Shown in pieces: positions 1 through 4,998 of a stretch of DNA of 5,135 bases (within the stretch, counting starts at the first letter, position 1; each line of letters begins with the position of its first letter). The translations under genes and the position numbers were made by a program. Below the pieces are notes generated by a model. It had not been told where the DNA came from, made no database searches, and saw only the letters and a list, made by a program, of their open reading frames with translations. This stretch comes from Clostridiaceae bacterium. GTDB taxonomy: Bacteria; Bacillota; Clostridia; Saccharofermentanales; DTU023. The stretch is from NCBI GenBank assembly GCA_012841255.1, contig DUUZ01000016.1, positions 1 to 5,135 of the forward strand, written 5' to 3'.

Positions 1-11
1 CGTCTTACGAC

Positions 12-1352
12 TTAGATTTCATCTTCCTTGAACTCATAGTCCTTGCCGGGCAGAATGGCATTCAGGATGATCCCGAGAAGTGCCGCAATGGCCAGGCCGG
101 ACAGACTGATCTCGGTTGCGCCGACGGGGAAGCGGAGGCCGCCCACGACGTCGAAGCCGAGGCCGGAAACCAGGATGACCGCCGCAACGATCAGATTGCG
201 GGTATTGGTCAGGTCCACCTGGGCCTCAACCACGTTGCGGACACCGATGGCGGTGATCATACCATAGAGGATGAAGGACACGCCGCCGATGACAACGCCG
301 GGGATGGTGCCGATGGCGTTTCCGACGATGGGGAAGAAGCTGGCGATGATGGCCATGACGGCTGCGATCCGCATGACTCTGGGGTCATAGACGCGGGTCA
401 GGACCAGGACGCCGGTGTTCTCACCGTAGGTGGTGTTGGCCGGGCCGCCGACGACGGAAGCCAGGCTGGTGGCGACACCGTCACCCATCATGGTGCGGTG
501 AAGGCCGGGTTTCACGATGTAGTTCTTGCCGACTGTGGCGGAGATGGCCACGACGTCACCGACGTGCTCCATCATGGTCGCCAGGGCGATGGGAACAATG
601 GTAATAATGGCGGCAATATCAAATTTCATGATCTGCGAGCCGGTGATGGGAACCGCAACAGCCTTGACACCCGACATGGCGGAGAAGTCAACCGCACCGA
701 AGAGAACAGCCACCACATAACCGACGACGACGCCAGCCAGGATGGGGATGATCTTCAGCATGCCCTTGCCCCAGAGGTTGCAGGCAACGATGGTGATGAT
801 GGAAGCCAGGGCGATGATCCAGTTGAAGCCGCCAGGCAGAAGTTTGCCGCTGGTTGTTGTGATCGGGGCCATGATGCTGCTGATGGCGACCGGTGAAAGA
901 ATAAGGCCGATCAGCATGATGACGGGGCCGGTGACAACCGGCGGGAAGAAGCGCATGACGCGCTTGACGCCGACCGCACGGATGATGGCTGCGACCACCA
1001 CATAAACAAGACCGGCGAAGAAAACGCCGCCGCAGGCATAGGGCAGGAGATCGGTTCTAAAGCCGTCCGTCCCCGGGACCCCTGCGATGTGCTGGTAACC
1101 CGCGATAAACGCGAAAGAGGATCCCAGGAAGGCCGGAACCTTTCCTCCTGTGATCACGTGGAATAAAAGTGTTCCGACACCTGCCGTCAGCAGGGCAGTC
1201 GAAATACTCAGGCCGGTCAGAATAGGGACCAAAATCGTGGCGCCGAACATCGCAAACAAATGCTGAACGCCCAACACCAAAGATTTAGGAACTCCCAGCT
1301 CCCTGACATCGTAGATGGGCTCAACGCCCAGCTGTGCTTTTTCTTTTGCCAT
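12..1352 (-). CDS. uraA: UraA-like NCS2 nucleobase permease
   Basis: This is a 446-aa integral membrane protein of the nucleobase:cation symporter 2 family, which imports uracil, xanthine or urate with protons. Family hallmarks are visible: an N-terminal QHLFAMFGATILVPILTG stretch (residues 30-47), GSSFAFIAGY (77-86), EHVGD in the TM8 region (262-266) and NTTYGENTGV (306-315). By analogy with E. coli UraA, E262 and E311 match uracil-contacting Glu241 and Glu290, but the place of His245 is taken by D266. The TYGEN motif favours uracil over purines, yet the Asp resembles XanQ-type carriers, so the substrate is uncertain. Length and about 14 hydrophobic segments fit the family. I chose the start at 1352 because AGGAG lies 8 nt before it. 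An in-frame ATG at 1370 would add six residues (MRGDER) and would place this ribosome binding site inside the gene. It has its own promoter and long leader, and is last in the window. Confidence 0.93.
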   Translation of the reverse strand: MAKEKAQLGVEPIYDVRELGVPKSLVLGVQHLFAMFGATILVPILTGLSISTALLTAGVGTLLFHVITGGKVPAFLGSSFAFIAGYQHIAGVPGTDGFRTDLLPYACGGVFFAGLVYVVVAAIIRAVGVKRVMRFFPPVVTGPVIMLIGLILSPVAISSIMAPITTTSGKLLPGGFNWIIALASIITIVACNLWGKGMLKIIPILAGVVVGYVVAVLFGAVDFSAMSGVKAVAVPITGSQIMKFDIAAIITIVPIALATMMEHVGDVVAISATVGKNYIVKPGLHRTMMGDGVATSLASVVGGPANTTYGENTGVLVLTRVYDPRVMRIAAVMAIIASFFPIVGNAIGTIPGVVIGGVSFILYGMITAIGVRNVVEAQVDLTNTRNLIVAAVILVSGLGFDVVGGLRFPVGATEISLSGLAIAALLGIILNAILPGKDYEFKEDEI

Positions 1353-1360
1353 TCGTTCAT

Positions 1361-1367
1361 CTCCTCT
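1361..1367 (-). promoter_or_regulatory. Ribosome binding site deciding the permease start
   Basis: AGAGGAG on the minus strand lies 8 nt before the ATG at 1352-1350. It selects that start over the in-frame upstream ATG at 1370-1368, whose only purine-rich candidate (AAGG, about 13 nt away) is weaker and badly spaced. Confidence 0.8.
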
Positions 1368-1380
1368 CATAACAAGCTTG

Positions 1381-1389
1381 CCTTGATTA
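1381..1389. repeat. Third copy of the promoter repeat unit near the permease start
   Basis: CCTTGATTA on the plus strand (TAATCAAGG on the minus) repeats nine bases of the IR-B arms at 1517-1525 and 1543-1551. It sits about 30 bp before the permease start codon and about 135 bp from the promoter copy. It could be an auxiliary operator for looping, or chance in an AT-rich leader. Confidence 0.45.
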
Positions 1390-1516
1390 GCAGGCTTTGC
1401 CCCCTCTTCACAATTGATTGGGGCGGACCCGCAGGCGTCTTATTATTTTACACAGATCCTACCATAGTGATCCCGGGTTTGCATTAGCAATCTTTACAGG
1501 ATCATAAGGATTTCGC

Positions 1517-1551
1517 CCTTGATTATAGCGAAAATGTGAAGATAATCAAGG
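1517..1551. repeat. Perfect 10-bp inverted repeat over -35 and -10 (IR-B)
   Basis: The plus-strand arms CCTTGATTAT (1517-1526) and ATAATCAAGG (1542-1551) are perfectly complementary, separated by 15 nt. One arm contains the -35 box and the other most of the -10 box of the permease promoter. Arm centres are 25 bp apart, more than two helical turns. This fits an operator for a dimeric or tetrameric repressor. Read on the plus strand, the second arm is followed by ATTTTTTC, so a plus-strand intrinsic terminator is an alternative reading, although no plus-strand gene is seen that would need one. Confidence 0.7.
1522..1549 (-). promoter_or_regulatory. Sigma-A type promoter of the permease gene
   Basis: On the minus strand, TTGATT (1549-1544) and a perfect TATAAT (1527-1522) are separated by 16 nt. 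This predicts a transcription start around 1516-1514. The promoter lies in an AT-rich stretch unlike the GC-rich flanking genes, and it makes the permease independent of the genes upstream. Both promoter boxes sit inside the arms of the inverted repeat at 1517-1551. Confidence 0.75.
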
Positions 1552-1564
1552 ATTTTTTCACATT
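1533..1564. repeat. Second perfect inverted repeat, interleaved (IR-A)
   Basis: On the minus strand AATGTGAA (1564-1557) and TTCACATT (1540-1533) form a perfect 8-bp inverted repeat with a 16-nt spacer. It is interleaved with IR-B in the order A1-B1-A2-B2. Arm centres are 24 bp apart, close to the 25 bp of IR-B. The TGTGA/TCACA arms resemble Crp-type half-sites, but Crp needs a 6-bp spacer, so this is not a Crp site. It could bind a second regulator or be part of one compound operator. Confidence 0.6.
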
Positions 1565-1608
1565 ATTTTGTTTTGCAGATACAATTTGAAAGGCATTTTT
1601 CAGCGTTT

Positions 1609-2553
1609 TTAAAACGAAATAAAACCCAATCCCTCCAGGAGAAGAATGGAAAAATGCAAGGTGAAAAGGGAAAGCACCAAAGTCACGGCCACCAGCTGGG
1701 CCGCCAGTTCCCCGTCCCCGCCCAGATCAAAGGCCATGGCCGGAAGCGGAGTGGCCACAGGACCGCCGAAAGCCACCAGGATGGACAGCAGGGTCCGGTC
1801 CCGAAAACCCAAGAGCAGGGCCGCCGGGATGAAGACTATTGGCACCCAAATGAGCCGGATCAGGGCCGCCCGGGCGACCAGCCTGCCCTTGGCCCGAAGT
1901 CCCGAAAAGGTCATGGCCGCACCGGCCGCAATCAGGGGCAGCGGTGTCCCCGCGGCCGCCAGCTGGCCCAGGGGATTCATCAGCATGTCCGGCAGCCGGA
2001 TCTGGAAAAGCTGCAGGAGAAGGGCCGCCGACACCGACAGCACCACCGGATTCTTCAGGACATTGACCAGCATGGACTTGGGACTGGGCCGCCTCCCCGA
2101 CATGAACTCGAAGATGATGACCGAGAGAATGTTGTAAAGCGGGACCGTAGCCGCAATCAGAATGCTGGCCGCCCCCACCGATTCCGCCCCGTAGAGAAGC
2201 CCGGCGTAGATGAGGCCGTGAAGGCCGAAATTGGTCCTGTAAAAGGACTGGGCCACGATGGAGGCCGCCGGCTTGTACTTGACCGTACGCCCCGCATACC
2301 AGACCCCGAAAACGGCCTGGAGCAAGACACTTATGACCGCAAAAACCAGAGCCCTGGCATCCACGGCCCGGCCCAGGTCGGCCTGGTAGACACTGACAAA
2401 AAGATTGGCGGAAATAAAAGAGATAAAAATGAAACGGGACAGGGGCACTTCCATGGACTTTGGAAGCACGCCGGTCCGGGCCAGGAGGGCACCCAGGGCA
2501 ATAAAGAAATAAAGCGGGAAGAGCTTCTCAAAAGTATGAAGAAAAACAGCCAT
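1609..2553 (-). CDS. AEC-family (auxin efflux carrier / malonate permease type) transporter
   Basis: This 314-aa protein is very hydrophobic, with about ten membrane segments, the normal size and topology for the AEC family (Mem_trans). Family-like features are the RTNFGLHG motif (106-113), the LKNPVVLSVSAALLLQL stretch (166-182), TPLPLIAAGAAM (203-214) near the mid-membrane Pro crossover, and a final GGDGELAAQLVAVTLVLSLFT segment (278-298). AEC members move organic anions such as malonate, malate or auxin; E. coli YfdV lies next to oxalate genes. Here an organic acid substrate or product of the neighbouring catabolic genes is the likely cargo, by context only. The start is fixed by GGGAGGG (2564-2558) ending 4 nt before the ATG. 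It follows the hydrolase gene but is separated from it by an intrinsic terminator and has no obvious promoter of its own. No clear terminator follows its stop codon. Confidence 0.9.
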   Translation of the reverse strand: MAVFLHTFEKLFPLYFFIALGALLARTGVLPKSMEVPLSRFIFISFISANLFVSVYQADLGRAVDARALVFAVISVLLQAVFGVWYAGRTVKYKPAASIVAQSFYRTNFGLHGLIYAGLLYGAESVGAASILIAATVPLYNILSVIIFEFMSGRRPSPKSMLVNVLKNPVVLSVSAALLLQLFQIRLPDMLMNPLGQLAAAGTPLPLIAAGAAMTFSGLRAKGRLVARAALIRLIWVPIVFIPAALLLGFRDRTLLSILVAFGGPVATPLPAMAFDLGGDGELAAQLVAVTLVLSLFTLHFSILLLEGLGFISF

Positions 2554-2570
2554 CCGTCCCTCCCTTATTG

Positions 2571-2602
2571 AAAACCCCCCGCACCCTTACGGGCACGGGG
2601 GG
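2571..2602 (-). terminator. Intrinsic terminator after the cyclase gene
   Basis: On the minus strand CCCCCCGTGCCC (2602-2591) pairs with GGGTGCGGGGGG (2586-2575). The stem is 12 bp with two adjacent G-U pairs, closed by a GTAA (GNRA type) loop and followed by TTTT (2574-2571). It lies 45 nt after the hydrolase stop codon and only works in the minus direction; on the plus strand the stem is followed by CATCC. The short U-tract (four) suggests incomplete termination. It abuts the AEC ribosome binding site, so it may set a reduced level of AEC expression by read-through. Confidence 0.85.
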
Positions 2603-2646
2603 CATCCGTCAGACTTGCAGGTCAGCCCTTGCGGGTGCCTGGTTAA

Positions 2647-3444
2647 TTAGTCGATTTCCTCGAAAGCCACGCAGCGGCAGAAGGCTGATTCGCCGTACTG
2701 GAACTTCCAGGGGAAGGTGCCCAGGATCAGGCGCTTGTTCAGGACCTTGTCGATCTCGCCGCCGATGCACTCGACGTGGATGATCTCGTCGGGCTGCGGG
2801 AAGAGCTGGATGTGCATGCCCTGGTAGACTTCCGGCCAGGGATAGATCTCGTTCAGACCCTTGCCGTATTTCTCTTTCATGTAGGCATCACAGGCGGCCG
2901 CTTCCTGGGGCTCCCAGTCGCGGATCTTGGTGTTCATCGGGTGGTCGGCAGAGCCGCAGTCCACTGCGATGTACTTGATTTCCATCTCTTTCAGCCAGGG
3001 GATGAAGTCCAGTGAGGGACCCGGGTGACGGAGCATGTAGCGGCGCTCGTCGGCTTCCGGCTGGTCAAAACCGTATCTGTGATAACCGGTGTTGATGAAG
3101 ATGATGTCGCCTTTTTTAACTTCCACACGGTCCATGATGTCCTGAGGTGTGTAGATGGACCAGTCTTCGGTGATGTCCGACAGGTCGACAACGACGCCGG
3201 GGCCTACCAGCTTGTCCATCTCCAGGGAGGCGATGTCGCGGCCGGCCGTATCAAAGTGAAGGGGGCCGTCCAGGTGGGTACCGACGTGGTTGGATGTGGT
3301 GATCAGCATGCCGTTGGCACCGTTGGGGGCCAGGCGTTTGAAAAATTTGACCTGCAGCGGCTCATAGGTCGGCCAGGGCGGCGTCAGATGGCTCGTGTTG
3401 ATTGACAGATCGTAGACTTTAACTTTGTCCCAGTTTTTAATCAT
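2647..3444 (-). CDS. Cyclase-family metal-dependent amide hydrolase
   Basis: This 265-aa protein belongs to the cyclase family (PF04199), which includes bacterial kynurenine formamidase KynB and isatin hydrolase: Mn or Zn enzymes that hydrolyse N-formyl amides or open cyclic amides. The signature HxGTHxDxPxH is intact at residues 53-63 (H53, H57, D59 as metal ligands, H63 as the usual catalytic His). It is followed by typical strands VVVDLSD (84-90), GDIIFINTGYHRY (112-124) and IKYIAVDCGSADHP (156-169). The start has GGAGG (3455-3451) 6 nt upstream. It has no signal peptide and should be cytoplasmic. Tryptophan genes are absent, so kynurenine is an unlikely substrate. Next to FdrA/YlbE a ureide or cyclic ureide substrate is more plausible (inference). 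It follows the YlbE-like gene by 54 nt and ends before a strong terminator, so it is probably the last gene of the fdrA transcript. Confidence 0.9.
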   Translation of the reverse strand: MIKNWDKVKVYDLSINTSHLTPPWPTYEPLQVKFFKRLAPNGANGMLITTSNHVGTHLDGPLHFDTAGRDIASLEMDKLVGPGVVVDLSDITEDWSIYTPQDIMDRVEVKKGDIIFINTGYHRYGFDQPEADERRYMLRHPGPSLDFIPWLKEMEIKYIAVDCGSADHPMNTKIRDWEPQEAAACDAYMKEKYGKGLNEIYPWPEVYQGMHIQLFPQPDEIIHVECIGGEIDKVLNKRLILGTFPWKFQYGESAFCRCVAFEEID

Positions 3445-3498
3445 GATAATCCTCCGTTATTCTTTTACTGGTTCATACCGTTCTTTATTATAACGCTT

Positions 3499-4758
3499 TT
3501 ATGCCAGCATGCCTTCTTCTTCAAGAAGACCGACATAGCACTCCAAAGCGTCTTCAAAGCATTTCATGGGCGGGTAGACAATCCCGGCCCCTACCTGGCC
3601 GATTCCGGCCTCCTTGTGGGCGATCCCCGTGTTGATGACCGGACGGATCTGCGTCTCAATGACCAGACGGATGTCGATCCCGGTCGGCGAACCGCGGAAG
3701 TTCATAGGCGGCAGCTTGTAGCTCTCGCTCTCTTCCAGGGTGATCTCATACATCTGGGTGGTGAAGTTCATGGCATCCTGGGGGGTGCCGCCGACAAACT
3801 GGACGATGGCCGGGGCCGTCGCCATGGCGAAGCCGCCGATGCCCATGGTCTCCGTGATGCAGGAATCCCCGATATCCGGATTGGCGTCATCCATGCTGTA
3901 GCCGGGGAAATAGAGGCCATCGATAATCTCGGCCGGTGCCGTGAACCAGCGGTTGCCAAGGCCCGCCACCCGGATACCGAACTCGGTGCCGTTTCTGCAC
4001 ATGGTGTAGACCACGGAAGAATGCTCGATCTTGCCCAGGGGATCCATGGTAGCCTTGGCGGCCGGCATGGACAGGTTGAGGGCAAAGTGGTCATTGGAGT
4101 TCAAAAAGTCAAAGACCTTGACCTGATCCTCTTGGGAGGAATTGGTCTTGACGATGCTGGAGGCCAGCTCCCGGATGAAGAGCGAGGTCGTCGCCTTGTT
4201 TCTGTTGTGGACCTCATCCCCCATCTGGACCGACTGGGCGATCATGTTCTTCAGGTCGATGGGCCCGTGGATCTCGATGGCTTCCTTGAGAATGGGGTAA
4301 AGGGTCTTCTCCATCCACTTCAGGTGATCGATGACCGACTGGTCATAGGCTCCGTAGCGGAGTACCTTGCCCAGCCCCTCGTTCTGGGTGCAGTAGGCAA
4401 AGTTGCCCTCGGTCTTGTTCTCGATGATGAAGACCGGCATGGAGTAGGTGGTAACACCGGCCATGGGTCCGACCGAATTGTGGTGGTGGCAGGGATCGAA
4501 CTCAATCTCACCCGACTGGGCCAGGGCTTCCGCCTCTTCCGGCGTAGCGGCCAGGCCCTCATAGATCAGGCCGCCAATGACGGCACCGCGCAGCGGCCCC
4601 GACATCTTCTCCCAGGTAATGGGAGGACCGGCGTGCATGACCAGCTTCTTGTGCATGCCCGGGACCACGTCCCCGGCAATCCCCATGCCGACCAGGGTCG
4701 GCTGGGCCTTTTGCATCATCTCCAACGCCTTCTTGTTGGCTTCTTCAATAAATTGCAT
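3499..4758 (-). CDS. ylbE: YlbE/AllG-like DUF1116 protein (carbamoyltransferase subunit)
   Basis: The 419-aa product agrees in length and sequence with E. coli YlbE (AllG, DUF1116), as I recall it. Shared blocks are HAGPPITWEKMSGPLRGA (42-59), DPCHHHNSVGPMAG (88-101), NEGLGKVLRYGAY (126-138), a QMGDEVHNRN region (178-187), RVAGLGNRWFTAP (263-275), ANPDIGDSCITETMGIGG (292-309) and NTGIAHKEAGIGQVGAG (376-392). In E. coli AllF, AllG and AllH form oxamate carbamoyltransferase, which makes carbamoyl phosphate from oxalurate and phosphate. The His cluster and the Gly-rich C-terminal block are highly conserved, although I cannot assign catalytic residues. It is cytoplasmic. The ribosome binding site AAGGA (4769-4765) lies 6 nt before the start. 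It follows the small FdrA-like gene by 56 nt and precedes the hydrolase. The natural substrate here could be another ureido acid. Confidence 0.92.
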   Translation of the reverse strand: MQFIEEANKKALEMMQKAQPTLVGMGIAGDVVPGMHKKLVMHAGPPITWEKMSGPLRGAVIGGLIYEGLAATPEEAEALAQSGEIEFDPCHHHNSVGPMAGVTTYSMPVFIIENKTEGNFAYCTQNEGLGKVLRYGAYDQSVIDHLKWMEKTLYPILKEAIEIHGPIDLKNMIAQSVQMGDEVHNRNKATTSLFIRELASSIVKTNSSQEDQVKVFDFLNSNDHFALNLSMPAAKATMDPLGKIEHSSVVYTMCRNGTEFGIRVAGLGNRWFTAPAEIIDGLYFPGYSMDDANPDIGDSCITETMGIGGFAMATAPAIVQFVGGTPQDAMNFTTQMYEITLEESESYKLPPMNFRGSPTGIDIRLVIETQIRPVINTGIAHKEAGIGQVGAGIVYPPMKCFEDALECYVGLLEEEGMLA

Positions 4759-4784
4759 TCTTCATCCTTCTTTCTATTCAAACT

Positions 4785-4800
4785 GCCCGGCGAGGCGGGC
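4785..4800 (-). other. Small GC-rich stem-loop between two operon genes
   Basis: In the 56-nt gap before the YlbE-like gene, minus-strand GCCCG (4800-4796) pairs with CGGGC (4789-4785) around a 6-nt loop. Only AGTTTG follows, so it is not a convincing terminator. It may be a processing or stability element within the operon, or chance. Confidence 0.25.
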
Positions 4801-4814
4801 GGCAAAGAAAATCC

Positions 4815-4988
4815 TTATTTGCCCTTCAAACGACCCAAAAGCGACACCATCTTGGCGTTGCCTCCGGCGGCGGGTTTCCAGTCGACATGGATGGCCGGGA
4901 CCGCCTGGCCCTTCAGCTCCTCGTAAAAGGATTCCAGTCCCATGTTGACCACTTTCAGTTCTTTTTTAAATAGTTCCTGAACAGACAT
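4815..4988 (-). CDS. Small FdrA C-terminal-domain protein
   Basis: This 57-aa open reading frame has a near-ideal ribosome binding site, GGAGG (4998-4994), 5 nt before its ATG, and it begins 9 nt after the stop codon of the upstream FdrA-like gene. The ribosome binding site overlaps that stop (TAGGAGG), which points to translational coupling. The protein carries NMGLESFYEELK (15-26) and HVDWKPAAGGN (34-44). As I recall E. coli FdrA, its C-terminus has the same pattern (a GLxSF motif, then HxxWxPxAGGN), so this looks like the FdrA tail encoded as a separate polypeptide. Its role would be to complete the carbamoyltransferase subunit by associating with the main FdrA chain. A sequencing error is unlikely because a stop codon, a strong ribosome binding site and a new ATG are all in place. 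Bacillota annotations include comparable short 'fdrA domain' proteins. Confidence 0.85.
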   Translation of the reverse strand: MSVQELFKKELKVVNMGLESFYEELKGQAVPAIHVDWKPAAGGNAKMVSLLGRLKGK

Positions 4989-4993
4989 TTTTA

Positions 4994-4998
4994 CCTCC
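4994..4998 (-). promoter_or_regulatory. Ribosome binding site overlapping the FdrA stop codon
   Basis: GGAGG directly follows the TA of the FdrA-like TAG stop, so the stop and the ribosome binding site share a base. The spacing of 5 nt to the next ATG supports a real, translationally coupled small gene rather than a frameshifted FdrA. Confidence 0.8.

Larger units (their letters stand above)
1353..1516 (-). promoter_or_regulatory. Long permease leader (5' UTR), unidentified structure
   Basis: About 160 nt separate the predicted transcription start (near 1516-1514) from the permease start codon, far more than a ribosome binding site needs. By eye, GATCCTGT (1503-1496) can pair with GTAGGATC (1462-1455), enclosing a small TTGC-TAAT-GCAA hairpin (1490-1479). 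GATCC can instead pair with the nearer GGATC (1473-1469), so two exclusive foldings exist. Further down, GCCCC (1424-1420) can pair with GGGGC (1403-1399). I compared it mentally with the purine, PyrR-site, ykkC/guanidine, PRPP, THF, ZTP, TPP, FMN, glycine, c-di-GMP, fluoride and T-box signatures and found no convincing match. There is no hairpin plus U-tract terminator before the gene, so any control would more likely act on translation or RNA stability. It may be an ordinary unstructured leader. Confidence 0.4.

Noticed and set aside
498..896. Plus-strand frame of 132 codons and other short frames opposite the permease
   Set aside because: The Gly/Asp/His-rich translation mirrors the minus-strand membrane-protein codons; nothing suggests a real gene.
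1353..1370. Six-codon N-terminal extension of the permease (MRGDER)
   Set aside because: It would contain the AGGAG that serves the downstream ATG, and its own upstream region lacks a well-spaced ribosome binding site.
1443..1484. 13-codon upstream reading frame in the permease leader (begins MQTRDHYG)
   Set aside because: There is no ribosome binding site before its ATG and no run of regulatory codons, so a leader peptide is not supported.
1353..1516. Known riboswitch or PyrR attenuator in the permease leader
   Set aside because: The PyrR core (CCAGAGAGGCU type) and the conserved cores of the purine, ykkC, PRPP, THF, ZTP, c-di-GMP and T-box classes are not found. GCAAAGCC at 1400-1393 resembles a fragment of c-di-GMP-I, but the rest of that fold is missing.
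1533..1564. Crp/Fnr-type operator
   Set aside because: TGTGA and TCACA half-sites are present but lie 18 nt apart, not the 6 nt required.
1565..1608. Terminator after the AEC gene
   Set aside because: The only dyad near the stop is a short AT palindrome with no stable stem and no T-tract in the minus direction.
1573..2571. 332-codon open frame on the plus strand
   Set aside because: It lies opposite the AEC carrier gene. The translation is a low-complexity Gly/Arg/His/Gln-rich string without domains or a ribosome binding site.
3616..4926. 436-codon open frame on the plus strand
   Set aside because: It is antisense to the well-recognised YlbE-like gene and also runs over the small FdrA-like gene. 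Its product is rich in His, Gly, Asp and Arg with no family resemblance and no ribosome binding site, as expected for a shadow frame in GC-rich DNA.
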